The notes under the pieces were generated by a model. The model saw only the letters and a program-made list of their open reading frames with translations, had not been told where the DNA came from and ran no database searches. 64,000 bases of DNA from Oryzobacter faecalis (GTDB lineage: Bacteria; Actinomycetota; Actinomycetes; Actinomycetales; Dermatophilaceae), in contig NZ_JBKOFW010000002.1 of NCBI RefSeq assembly GCF_046764005.1, forward strand, positions 62,001 to 126,000, in the 5' to 3' direction. A program made the position numbers and the translations under genes. Below, in pieces: positions 42,077 through 49,929 of this stretch (position 1 is the stretch's first letter; each line of letters opens with the position of its first letter).

Positions 42077-42981
42077 TGCGGCCTCCGGCGGGGGATGACG
42101 ACCGGTGTGCCGGTCTCGGGATCGGTGAGGACGTGGGCACCGACACCGAAGACGGCCTCGATGACCTCGGGGGTGACGACCTCCGCGGGGGTGCCCTCGG
42201 CGACGATCCGGCCGTCGCGCATGGCGACGAGGTGGTCGGCGTAGCGGGCCGCCATCGCGAGGTCGTGGAGGACCATGACGACCGTGGTGCCCTGGTCGTC
42301 GCACAGGCCGCGGACGAGGTCGAGGACGTCGAGCTGGTGGGCGATGTCGAGGAAGGACGTCGGCTCGTCGAGGAGCAGCACGGGGGTCGACTGGGCGAGC
42401 ACCATGGCGAGCCAGACGCGTTGCCGCTGACCGCCGCTCAGGCTGTCGACCGGGACGCCCGCGAGGTGGACGAGGTCGGTGCGCTCCAACGCGGCCGCCA
42501 CGGCCTCCTCGTCGGCCCGCCCCCACGTGCGGAACAGGCCGTGGTGCGGATGGCGGCCCCGCTCGACGAGCTCGAGGACGCTGACGCCCTCGGGGACGAT
42601 CGGTTGCTGCGGGAGCAGGCCGAGCCGCCGGGCGACCTCGCGCGTCGGCACCGACCCCATCTCGTCGCCGTCGAGGAGCACCGAGCCGCCGCGCGGCCGG
42701 AGCAGCCGTCCGAGCCCGCGGAGCAGGGTCGACTTGCCGCAGCCGTTCGGGCCGACGACGACGGTCGTGCGGCCGGTCGGAACCGCGAGCGTCACCCCGT
42801 CGACGACCACCAGGTCGTCGTAGGCGAGGCGGACGTCCTCCGCGCGCAGCCGCGCCGGGACGCCCCCCCGGGAACGTGGGTGGCGACCGTCGGTGGGCCG
42901 ACGATCTTCACCCACGTTCGCCGAGGGCGGGGCGGAGGGGTGGGGCGAGAGGCGGACGGCGGCGGGGTCGGTCACGGTCAT
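42073..42981 (-). CDS. Ferric-siderophore ABC transporter ATP-binding protein (FecE/FepC-like)
   Basis: A 302-residue ATPase with Walker A VVGPNGCGKST, signature LSGGQRQRVWLAMVLAQ, Walker B VLLLDEPTSFLD and switch histidine in VMVLHDLAM. The body starts near residue 45 (LRAEDVRLAYDDLVVVDGV). The first 45 residues are atypical: part of them is encoded by a nested palindrome at 42872-42919. The ATG overlaps the preceding permease stop (ATGA). Confidence 0.93.
   Translation of the reverse strand: MTVTDPAAVRLSPHPSAPPSANVGEDRRPTDGRHPRSRGGVPARLRAEDVRLAYDDLVVVDGVTLAVPTGRTTVVVGPNGCGKSTLLRGLGRLLRPRGGSVLLDGDEMGSVPTREVARRLGLLPQQPIVPEGVSVLELVERGRHPHHGLFRTWGRADEEAVAAALERTDLVHLAGVPVDSLSGGQRQRVWLAMVLAQSTPVLLLDEPTSFLDIAHQLDVLDLVRGLCDDQGTTVVMVLHDLAMAARYADHLVAMRDGRIVAEGTPAEVVTPEVIEAVFGVGAHVLTDPETGTPVVIPRRRPQ
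42872..42919. repeat. Family F nested palindrome, in frame inside the siderophore ATPase gene
   Basis: Outer arms GAACGTGGGTG (42872-42882) and CACCCACGTTC (42909-42919) are perfect over 11 bp. Inside them CGTCGG-TGGG-CCGACG (42888-42903) is a second perfect hairpin. It lies in the N-terminal extension of the ATPase (about residues 21-37) and stays in frame. Single copy in this window. Confidence 0.65.
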
Positions 42982-44066
42982 CGGCCCTCCTGGGCGGTGG
43001 AACGGGAGCGGAGCATCCAGAGCAGGACGGGGGCGCCGAGCAGGCCCGTCACGACCCCGACCGGCAGCGCCGTCCCGGGGATCGCGGTGGCGGCGGCGTG
43101 GTCGGCGGCGAGGACGACGACCGCCCCGACGAGCGCGGCCACGCCGACGGCCGGCCGGCCCGGGACGAGCCGGCGGGCGATCGGCCCGCTGAGGAAGCCG
43201 ACGAAGGCGACCGGGCCGACGATCGCGGTGGCCGAGGCGACGAGCCCGACGACGAGCGCGGTGACGCCGACCCGCAGCGGGCCCACGCGCACCCCGAGGC
43301 CTGCCGCGAGGTCGTCGCCGAGGCCGAGGACGGGGAGGCGCCCGGCGAGCGCGAGGAGCAGGGGCAGCAGGACGGCGTCGAGGACGAGGAGCCGTGCGAT
43401 GTCGGTCCACGTCACCGAGTTGAGGCTGCCGCTGAGCCAGACGAGGGCGTCCTGGGCCTGGTAGATGCTCGCGCGCACGAGGACCCAGTGGATGACCGCC
43501 GAGAGCCCCGCCGCGAGGGCGACGCCGACGAGCACCATCCGGCCCGTCGCCCCTCCGCGGCCCCCGGCCTGGCTGAGGACGAGGGCCGCCACGAGCAGCG
43601 CACCGCCGAGGGCGGCCAGGGTCACCGGGGTGCCGCTCAGCCCCCCGAGGACGACCGCGACGACCGCGGCCGCGCTCGCGCCCAGGGTCAGCCCGAGGAC
43701 GTCGGGGCTGGCCAGCGGGTTGCGGAGGAGGACCTGGAGGGCCCCGCCCGCAGCGCCGAAGGCCGCGCCGGCGAGCACGGCCACGACGGCGCGCGGCAGG
43801 GTCGACTCCATGAGCACGAAGCTCGCCCCGGGGATGGGCTCGCCCCCGAGGATGCGGATCGCGTCGAGGAGCGAGACGCGGTAGTCCCCGAGGAGGGCCC
43901 GCACGAGGACCAGCCCGACGACGAGGACGGTGAGGGCCGTGACGACGACGGCCCGCCGGCGGCGCGGCCCCCTGCGGGCGGCGGCGAGGGCGTCGGCGGT
44001 CGAGCCGGTGCCCGGCTGGGTCGGTGGGCCCGCGGGGGGCCCGGGTCGGGTGGCGAGGGCCGTCAT
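42978..44066 (-). CDS. Iron-siderophore ABC transporter permease (FecCD family), second subunit
   Basis: A 362-residue FecCD permease with eight to ten membrane helices. Typical blocks are LPRAVVAVLAGAAFGAAGG, LLRNPLASPDVLGLTLGASA and GPVAFVGFLSGPIARRLVPG, with the ATPase-contact loop LGDDLAAGLGVRVG. It pairs with the upstream permease to form the membrane channel. The ATG shares one base with the stop of that permease gene (TGATG). Confidence 0.93.
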   Translation of the reverse strand: MTALATRPGPPAGPPTQPGTGSTADALAAARRGPRRRRAVVVTALTVLVVGLVLVRALLGDYRVSLLDAIRILGGEPIPGASFVLMESTLPRAVVAVLAGAAFGAAGGALQVLLRNPLASPDVLGLTLGASAAAVVAVVLGGLSGTPVTLAALGGALLVAALVLSQAGGRGGATGRMVLVGVALAAGLSAVIHWVLVRASIYQAQDALVWLSGSLNSVTWTDIARLLVLDAVLLPLLLALAGRLPVLGLGDDLAAGLGVRVGPLRVGVTALVVGLVASATAIVGPVAFVGFLSGPIARRLVPGRPAVGVAALVGAVVVLAADHAAATAIPGTALPVGVVTGLLGAPVLLWMLRSRSTAQEGR

Positions 44067-45148
44067 CACAGCCCCCTGACGCGGCGGACCACGGCGACGA
44101 GGACCGGCGCGCCGAGCACCGCGCAGACGATGCCCGCCTGGACCTCGGAGGGGCGCGACACCATCCGGCCCACGACGTCGGCGAGGACGACGAACGCGGG
44201 TCCGAGGACCGCGGAGACGACGAGGACCCGGCGGTGGTCGACCCCGACGACGGCCCGCACGAGGTGGGGGACGACGAGCCCGACGAACGCGATGGGTCCG
44301 GCGAGGGCGGTGGCGGACGCCGCGAGCAGCACCGCGCCGGCCGCGGCGAGGCCGCGGTGGAGGACGACGTGCTGGCCGAGGCCGCGGGCGAGGTCGTCGC
44401 CGAGGGCGACCGCGTCGAGGGTGGGCCCGGCCGTGAGGGCGAGGAGGGCCCCGACGACGAGGAACGGCGCGACGTCGAGCACCTGGCCGGCGTCGCGCCC
44501 GGCGACCGATCCGACCTGCCAGAACCGGAAGCTGTCCAGGGCGCCGCGGTCGGTGACGAGCACGGCCCCGATGGCGCCCTGCGCGAGCGCCATGACCGCC
44601 GCGCCGGCCAGCGCCATCGACACCGGGGCGCTGCTGCGCGGCGCCATCATCGTCAGCGACTGCACGAGCACGGCGACGACGACGGTGCCGACGAGTGCGG
44701 CGACGACGTACCCGGTGACCGAGGAGATCCCGAGGACGCGGATGCCGAGGACGACGGCGAGGGCCGCCCCGGAGTTCAGGCCGAGGATGCCGGGCTCGGC
44801 GACGGGGTTGCGGGTCAGCCCCTGCAGCACGACCCCGCTGAGCGCGACCGCCGCGCCGACGACGAGCCCGATGGCGGTGCGGTCGACCCGGGAGGCGACG
44901 ACGGCCGCGGTCTCCGCGGCGACGGGGCGCCCGAGGAGGGCGTCCACGACGGCTCCGGGTGCGAGGTCCTGCACGCCGAGGAGGAGCGACGCGGCGACTG
45001 CCCCCACGACGACGATGACCGCCCCACCGACGGCCGGGGCGAGGGGCACCCGGCCGCGCCCCGCTGCCCCACCCCCCGGCCGCGAGTGCGGACGCGGTCG
45101 CTGGGGCGGCCACGTCCGCACGCGCGGTGGGGTCATGGTGGTCGTCAC
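44066..45148 (-). CDS. Iron-siderophore ABC transporter permease (FecCD family), first subunit
   Basis: A 360-residue FecCD permease: LSGVVLQGLTRNPVAEPGIL, LNSGAALAVVLG, ALGDDLARGLGQHV and GPIAFVGLVVPHLVRAVVG are the family blocks. The GTG at 45148 overlaps the stop of the binding-protein gene (GTGA), which fixes the start. The first 25 residues (VTTTMTPPRVRTWPPQRPRP) are mostly encoded by a family D palindrome at 45086-45121, an unusual origin for an N terminus. Confidence 0.92.
   Translation of the reverse strand: MTTTMTPPRVRTWPPQRPRPHSRPGGGAAGRGRVPLAPAVGGAVIVVVGAVAASLLLGVQDLAPGAVVDALLGRPVAAETAAVVASRVDRTAIGLVVGAAVALSGVVLQGLTRNPVAEPGILGLNSGAALAVVLGIRVLGISSVTGYVVAALVGTVVVAVLVQSLTMMAPRSSAPVSMALAGAAVMALAQGAIGAVLVTDRGALDSFRFWQVGSVAGRDAGQVLDVAPFLVVGALLALTAGPTLDAVALGDDLARGLGQHVVLHRGLAAAGAVLLAASATALAGPIAFVGLVVPHLVRAVVGVDHRRVLVVSAVLGPAFVVLADVVGRMVSRPSEVQAGIVCAVLGAPVLVAVVRRVRGL
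45086..45121. repeat. Family D repeat, copy 2, at the 5' end of the permease gene
   Basis: GTGCGGACGCGG (45086-45097) and CCACGTCCGCAC (45110-45121) pair over 12 bp with one mismatch around a 12-nt loop, the same layout as the copy at 22520-22555. It is translated near residues 10-21 of the permease. In the mRNA the hairpin would lie just after the GTG start and may damp translation. Confidence 0.75.
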
Positions 45149-46197
45149 GACGCGGGCGTGCCCTCGAGCGCCGAGGCGATCTTGGGGAGGAACTCCTCGA
45201 CCGCGGTCCGCACCGAGAGCGGGCTCGGCAGCGACATCGACAGGGCCACGGCGTTGTCGGCGCTCGCGACGTACTGCTTCTTCCTCAGCGCAGGGATCTG
45301 GCCGAGGAGCGCGTTGCCGGTGATCGACTCGGCGGTCGTGGCCTCGTCGGCGTAGAACACGACGAGGTCGGCGTCGAGGGTGGACGCCTTCTCGGCCGAG
45401 AGGTTGACCGAGAAGGCCGTCGGGTCGGCCTTGCTCAGCTCGACGACGGTCGGGCTGTCGACGAGGCCGAACTCGCGGAGCATCTGCGGGCGCAGGTCGG
45501 CGCTGGAGTAGAGGCCGATGGTCGACAGGTCGGTCGGCGTGAACCACGCCCAGGCCGCCGTCTTGCCGGCGATCTCGGGGTGGGCGGCCTTCGCGTCGCT
45601 GATGGACCTCTCGGTCGCGGCGACGAGTCGTGCGGCCTCGGCGTCCTTGCCGAGCGCCTTGCCGATGACGCTCACCTGCTCCTGCCACGGCGTGCCCCAC
45701 GGGGCGGTCGTGTAGGCCACGACGGGCGCGATCTTCGAGAGCTTGTCGTAGTCCTCCTTCGAGACGCCCGAGCTGAGGCCGAGGATGAGGTCGGGGCTCG
45801 TCGCGGCGATGGCGTCGAAGGGGATGCCGGCCGAGTCGTCGTAGCGGGCGACGTCGGCGTCCGAGCCGCCGATCTTCGCGAGCTGGGCGTCGAACCAGTC
45901 GGTCGAGCCCTTGGCGTTGCCGCCCCAGGTGATCTTGGGGGCGCCGACCGGGGTGATGCCGAGCGCGGTGACGGTGTCGGCGTCCGCCCAGCCGATCGTC
46001 GCCACGCGGGTCGGGGCCTTCTCGATGGTGGTCGAGCCGTGCGCGTGGGTGATGGTGACGGGGAAGGCGGCCGCGGCGGCGGAGGACCCGGTGCCCGACC
46101 CAGAGGCCGTGCCGCCGGACGGGCCGGTCGAGCACGCGGCGAGGGCGAGGAGCGCGGCCGCGGGGGCGGCGGCGAACACGTGACGGCGGGACGGCAT
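45145..46197 (-). CDS. Iron-siderophore substrate-binding lipoprotein (FecB/FepB-like)
   Basis: A 350-residue periplasmic-binding-type lipoprotein. The signal peptide MPSRRHVFAAAPAAALLALA ends at the lipobox LAAC, with the acylated cysteine at about residue 22. The mature part has the class III binding-protein layout: TRVATIGWADADTVTALGI, SPDLILGLSSGVSKEDYDKL, VAYTTAPWGTPWQEQ and DLVVFYADE. It is the first gene of the siderophore operon and lies about 35 nt below the iron box. An upstream in-frame start at 46224 would reach towards the operator and lacks a signal peptide start. Confidence 0.93.
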   Translation of the reverse strand: MPSRRHVFAAAPAAALLALAACSTGPSGGTASGSGTGSSAAAAAFPVTITHAHGSTTIEKAPTRVATIGWADADTVTALGITPVGAPKITWGGNAKGSTDWFDAQLAKIGGSDADVARYDDSAGIPFDAIAATSPDLILGLSSGVSKEDYDKLSKIAPVVAYTTAPWGTPWQEQVSVIGKALGKDAEAARLVAATERSISDAKAAHPEIAGKTAAWAWFTPTDLSTIGLYSSADLRPQMLREFGLVDSPTVVELSKADPTAFSVNLSAEKASTLDADLVVFYADEATTAESITGNALLGQIPALRKKQYVASADNAVALSMSLPSPLSVRTAVEEFLPKIASALEGTPAS

Positions 46198-46231
46198 CCT
46201 GGGGACCTCCGGGCAGGTAGGCAAGGCTTGG

Positions 46232-46250
46232 TTAGGTAAGCCTTACCTTA
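46232..46250. promoter_or_regulatory. IdeR/DtxR iron box
   Basis: TTAGGTAAGCCTTACCTTA matches the 19-bp IdeR/DmdR/DtxR consensus (TTAGGTTAGGCTAACCTAA) at most positions and is a near-perfect inverted repeat. It lies 35 nt before the binding-protein ATG, where the holo-regulator would block transcription in iron-replete cells. Confidence 0.88.
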
Positions 46251-46341
46251 CTCAGACGCCCGCCGGTCCCGTCAAACCACCCCCGGCGACTGAGAGTCGC
46301 GGAGGACGCCCTCTGCGGAATCGCCTGCGCCCGTGCGGGAT

Positions 46342-46357
46342 CCGACCGAGAGGTCGG
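46342..46357 (-). terminator. Hairpin after serS
   Basis: CCGACC-GAGA-GGTCGG, a 6-bp stem 19 nt beyond the serS stop. Weak but well placed to separate serS from the iron-regulated operon. Confidence 0.5.
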
Positions 46358-46375
46358 TCCGCGCACACGGCGGGA

Positions 46376-47644
46376 TCAGCGGGTGGGCTCGAGCACGTCG
46401 AGGCCGACGAACGGCCGCAGGCCCTCGGGCACGACGACCGAGCCGTCGGCCCGCTGGTGGTTCTCGAGGATCGCGACGATCCAGCGCGTCGTGGCGAGCG
46501 TGCCGTTGAGGGTGGCCGCGACCTCGTTGCCGCCCTCACCCCTGAACCGGGTGTTGAGGCGGCGGGCCTGGAAGGTCGTGCAGTTCGAGGTCGAGGTGAG
46601 CTCTCGGTAGCGGCCCTGGGTGGGGACCCACGCCTCGCAGTCGTACTTGCGCGCGGCCGGGCCGCCGAGGTCGCCCGCGGCCGTGTCGATGATCCGGTAG
46701 GGCACCTCGATCACCGCGAGCATCTCCTGCTCGAGCGCGAGGAGGCGCTCGTGCTCGGCAGCGGCGTCCTCCGGGCGGCAGTAGACGAACATCTCGATCT
46801 TGTTGAACTGGTGCACGCGGATGATGCCGCGGGTGTCCTTGCCGTACGAGCCGGCCTCGCGCCGGTAGCAGGTGGACTGCCCTGCGTAGCGGATCGGGCC
46901 CTTCGACAGGTCGATGACCTCGTCGGCGTGGTACCCGGCGAGGGCGACCTCCGAGGTGCCGGTGAGGTAGAGGTCGTCGAGCTCGAGGCGGTAGACCTCG
47001 TCGGCGTGGTGGTCGAGGAAGCCCGCGCCCGCCATCACCTCGGTCTTGACGAGCGTCGGGGTGATGAGCGGGACGAACCCGTGCGCGATGGCCTTGTGCA
47101 TCGCGGCGGCGAGCAGCCCCATCTCCAGGCGCGCGCCGGCGCCCTTGAGGAAGTAGAACCGCGAGCCGGCGACCTTCGCCCCCCGCTCCATGTCGATCGC
47201 GTCGAGTCCCTCGGCGAGCGCGAGGTGGTCCTGCGGCTCGAAGCCCTCCGCCGCGAAGTCCCGCGGGGTACCGAGCGTCTCGACGACGACGTAGTCGTCC
47301 TCGCCACCGGCCGGGACCTCGGGCTCGACGACGTTCCCGATGGTGCGCAGCAGGCGGTCGAGCTCGGCCTGGGCCTCGTCGGCCTGTGCCTGGGCGGCCT
47401 TGACCTCGCCGGAGAGCTCCTTGGTGCGCGCGAGCAGGGCCTGCTTCTCCTCGCCCTGCGCCTTCGCGACGTCCTTGCCCATCGACTTCTGCTCGGCGCG
47501 CAGGCGCTCGAAGGCGGTGAGGGAGGAGCGGCGGCGCTCGTCGGCCTCGCGGATGGCGTCGACGACGCCCTCGTCCTCACCCCGGGCCCGCTGGCTGGCG
47601 CGGACGAGGTCGGGGTCGTCGCGGAGCAGCTTGATGTCGATCAC
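46376..47644 (-). CDS. serS: Seryl-tRNA synthetase
   Basis: A 422-residue class II aminoacyl-tRNA synthetase. The N-terminal coiled-coil arm that grips tRNA-Ser covers about residues 28-105. The catalytic core follows with LTGTSEVALAGYHADE, the motif 2 loop FRGE-type YAGQSTCYRREAGSYGKDT and the C-terminal EVAATLNGTLATTRWIVAIL block. GTG start, with TAAACT 6 nt upstream. No tRNA gene is present nearby. Confidence 0.96.
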   Translation of the reverse strand: MIDIKLLRDDPDLVRASQRARGEDEGVVDAIREADERRRSSLTAFERLRAEQKSMGKDVAKAQGEEKQALLARTKELSGEVKAAQAQADEAQAELDRLLRTIGNVVEPEVPAGGEDDYVVVETLGTPRDFAAEGFEPQDHLALAEGLDAIDMERGAKVAGSRFYFLKGAGARLEMGLLAAAMHKAIAHGFVPLITPTLVKTEVMAGAGFLDHHADEVYRLELDDLYLTGTSEVALAGYHADEVIDLSKGPIRYAGQSTCYRREAGSYGKDTRGIIRVHQFNKIEMFVYCRPEDAAAEHERLLALEQEMLAVIEVPYRIIDTAAGDLGGPAARKYDCEAWVPTQGRYRELTSTSNCTTFQARRLNTRFRGEGGNEVAATLNGTLATTRWIVAILENHQRADGSVVVPEGLRPFVGLDVLEPTR

Positions 47645-47650
47645 CGGGCG

Positions 47651-47656
47651 AGTTTA
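47651..47656 (-). promoter_or_regulatory. -10 element TAAACT of leaderless serS
   Basis: On the minus strand TAAACT ends 6 nt before the GTG start at 47644. Confidence 0.55.
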
Positions 47657-47719
47657 TCGGCGCGCCGCGTGGGGCCCTCCACCGCGGCGTCCGGCCGGGG
47701 CGCGCCCCGGAGCGGCCGG

Positions 47720-47779
47720 TCGAGGGGCCACGACACGCTGATGGTCCGGCCGGGCCGTCAGCGTGTCGTGGCCACTCGA
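47720..47779. repeat. Family B repeat, copy 2 (60-nt stem-loop)
   Basis: Arms 47720-47741 and 47758-47779 pair over 22 bp with one mismatch; loop 16 nt. The right arm (TCAGCGTGTCGTGGCCACTC..) is identical to that of copy 1 at 21935-21956. The element begins 2 nt beyond the stop codon of the exporter gene and about 75 nt upstream of serS. Confidence 0.85.
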
Positions 47780-47781
47780 CC

Positions 47782-48420
47782 TCAGTCGGGGCGGCCGGTG
47801 GCGACGAGGGTGGTGCCGAGGCCGACCATCATCAAGCCGCCGACGCCGCCGACCCGCTCCATCCGGCTCGGTGAGGAGGCGAACCAGTCCCGGGCGCGGC
47901 TGGCCGCCAGGGCCACCGACCCGTCGCCGAGGACGGCGAGCACGGTGAAGATCCCGCCGAGGACGAGCAGCTGGAGGGCGACCGGCTCCCCCGGGTCGAC
48001 GAACTGCGGCAGCAGTGCCGCGAAGAAGACGAGCGACTTCGGGTTCGTCACACCGACGACGTAGCCGGCGCGTACCGCGTGGACCGCGGCGACACGGGTC
48101 GGGATGCCGGACGCGAACGCCTCCGCGAGCCGGCGGCGGTCGCGGATCGCCTGGACGCCGAGCCAGACGAGGTAGCCCGCGCCGACGAGCTTGAGCGCGG
48201 TGTAGGCCGTCGCGCTCGCGGCGATGAGCGGGCCCAGCCCGACGGCGAGCGCGCAGATCTGGGTGAGGATGCCGAACGCGTTGCCGACGACCGTGAGCAG
48301 CGCCTCACGGCGCCCGGCCGACAGGGCCCGGCCGATGGTGAACAGCACGCTCGGACCCGGGACCGCGATGATGAGCGCCGACGCGAGCGCGAACGCGACA
48401 AGGGTCGAGGAGGACGGCAC
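47782..48420 (-). CDS. LysE/RhtB family amino-acid exporter
   Basis: A 212-residue membrane protein with six helices and the family signature ALIIAVPGPSVLFTIGRALSAGRR, followed by GVTNPKSLVFFAALLPQFV. Members export lysine, threonine, homoserine lactone or leucine. GTG start with CACACT 6 nt upstream. The family B stem-loop directly after the stop may act as terminator. Confidence 0.88.
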   Translation of the reverse strand: MPSSSTLVAFALASALIIAVPGPSVLFTIGRALSAGRREALLTVVGNAFGILTQICALAVGLGPLIAASATAYTALKLVGAGYLVWLGVQAIRDRRRLAEAFASGIPTRVAAVHAVRAGYVVGVTNPKSLVFFAALLPQFVDPGEPVALQLLVLGGIFTVLAVLGDGSVALAASRARDWFASSPSRMERVGGVGGLMMVGLGTTLVATGRPD

Positions 48421-48507
48421 GTCCTCAGTGTGGGACCCTCGCCGCGCCCGGTGCACCGGGTTTCCAGCCCGTGGAGCGACCGAGGTCCGGCCGGTCCACG
48501 GCCGACG

Positions 48508-48565
48508 GGCACCGAACCTCCGTTCCGGCCCCCGATATCGGGCGGCACCACGAAGGTTCGGTGGC
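48508..48565. repeat. Family C repeat, copy 2
   Basis: GGCACCGAACCTCCGT (48508-48523) pairs with ACGAAGGTTCGGTGGC (48550-48565) with two mismatches. The centre holds CCCGATATCGGG as in the copy at 17399-17410. It lies in the 186-nt space upstream of the exporter gene. Confidence 0.75.
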
Positions 48566-48600
48566 ACTCGGCACTCGGCACTCGGCGGTCGGCGGTCGGC
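48563..48600. repeat. Heptanucleotide tandem repeat
   Basis: Five 7-bp units in a row: three of GGCACTC followed by two of GGCGGTC, attached directly to the right end of the family C copy and ending 6 nt before the antiporter stop codon. Copy number could vary by slippage. Confidence 0.75.
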
Positions 48601-48606
48601 GTCCCC

Positions 48607-49929
48607 TCAGGACCGGCGGGTGCCCTCCGGCTCGCGCCGGACGTCCAGCCGCCGCATCACCGGGGTCGCGAGCACCCCGTGGAGGACGACCGACAGCGCG
48701 ACGGCGAACCCCACCGTCGACCAGAGCCACCGTTCCTCGGGGAAGGTCGCGTGTCCCGCGGCGTAGGCGACGTAGTAGATCGACCCGACCCCGCGCACCC
48801 CGAAGAACGCGACGGCGAGACGCTCCTGCGCGTCGAGACCGGGGACCCCCTCGGCGCCGTCGCCGACCCGGGCGCCGTGGCCGAGGAAGGACAGGTACCC
48901 CGCGAGCGGCCGGATGACGAGGACGAGCGCCAGCGCCACCACGACACCGCGCCAGTCCAGGTGAGCGAGGAGCCCGTTGGTGATGGCGAAGCCCAGGCCG
49001 AGGAGCACGACGAGGGTGAGGAGCGTCTCGAGCCGGTGGACGACCTCGTGCATGTGCCGGTGGTAGTCGTGGTCGCGCTCGACCGACCGGACCGTGAGCG
49101 CGCACGTGAAGACGGCGAGGAAGCCGTAGCCGCCGACGAGCTCGGCGGCCCCGTAGGCGAGGAGGAGCGCGGACAGGGCGAGGAGGGGCTCGCCGACCTC
49201 GGCGAGGCGCAGCGACTTCGCCGGCGCACGGAACGCGAGCCGCGCCAGCGCCCACCCGGCCCCGACGCCGACGGCCACCCCCACGACCACCTTGCCCACG
49301 CCCTCCCACGCGAGCCACCGCGGCAGCCACGTGCCGACCGCCCCGGCCGACGCGAGGAACAGGGCGAGGTGGACGAAGGGGAAGGCGAGCCCGTCGTTGA
49401 GGCCGGCCTCGCTCGTGAGGGCGAACCGGACCTCGTCCTCCTCGTCGATCTCCTCCTCCTCGCCCTCGAGCGTCGGCCCGCCGACCTGGACGTCCGACGC
49501 GAGCACCGGGTCGGTGGGGGCGAGCGCGGCACCCAGCAGCACGGCGGCGGGGAGGGCGACGCCGAGGGGTCCCCACGCCAGCAGGGCCACCCCGCCGGCG
49601 GTCAGCGGCATCCCGATGGCGAGCAGCCGCCACGTGGGCGACCACGACCGCCAGGAGGCCCGGTCCCGCCACCGCAGCCGCCGGTCGATCGCCAGTCCGA
49701 CGCCCATGAGCGCCACGAGCACGGTGACCTCCGTGACGTGCTCCACGACGGGCCGCATCGCGACGGGGTCGACGACGACGCCGTCGGTCAGCGGGAGCGC
49801 GCCGACGACCATGCCCGTCGCGACGAGGACGATGGGCGCCGACAGGGCCCAGCGGTGCAGCGCCTGTGGGAGCACCGCGGCGAGGAGCAGTGAACCGCCG
49901 AGGAGGAGGTACACCAGCTCGGGACTCAC
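48607..49929 (-). CDS. Cation:proton antiporter (CPA1 Na+/H+ exchanger type)
   Basis: A 440-residue membrane protein with about twelve helices. The core segment AALAPTDPVLASDVQVGG contains the Asp involved in ion exchange, and SEAGLNDGLAFPFVHLALF is the NhaP-type signature. An acidic loop (EGEEEEIDEEDEVRF) between them faces the cytoplasm. GTG start overlaps the stop of the DinB-like gene (GTGA). Exports Na+, K+ or Li+ against protons; ion specificity unknown. Confidence 0.9.
   Translation of the reverse strand: MSPELVYLLLGGSLLLAAVLPQALHRWALSAPIVLVATGMVVGALPLTDGVVVDPVAMRPVVEHVTEVTVLVALMGVGLAIDRRLRWRDRASWRSWSPTWRLLAIGMPLTAGGVALLAWGPLGVALPAAVLLGAALAPTDPVLASDVQVGGPTLEGEEEEIDEEDEVRFALTSEAGLNDGLAFPFVHLALFLASAGAVGTWLPRWLAWEGVGKVVVGVAVGVGAGWALARLAFRAPAKSLRLAEVGEPLLALSALLLAYGAAELVGGYGFLAVFTCALTVRSVERDHDYHRHMHEVVHRLETLLTLVVLLGLGFAITNGLLAHLDWRGVVVALALVLVIRPLAGYLSFLGHGARVGDGAEGVPGLDAQERLAVAFFGVRGVGSIYYVAYAAGHATFPEERWLWSTVGFAVALSVVLHGVLATPVMRRLDVRREPEGTRRS

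Noticed and set aside
42876..45323. An 815-codon plus-strand open frame across the siderophore permease genes
   Set aside because: Low-complexity Arg/Gly/Asp/Thr composition and fully antisense to the siderophore operon, whose overlaps and motifs are convincing.
47645..47781. A tRNA gene near serS
   Set aside because: The space holds a 60-nt stem-loop (family B) and a promoter element; no cloverleaf or T-loop sequence is present.
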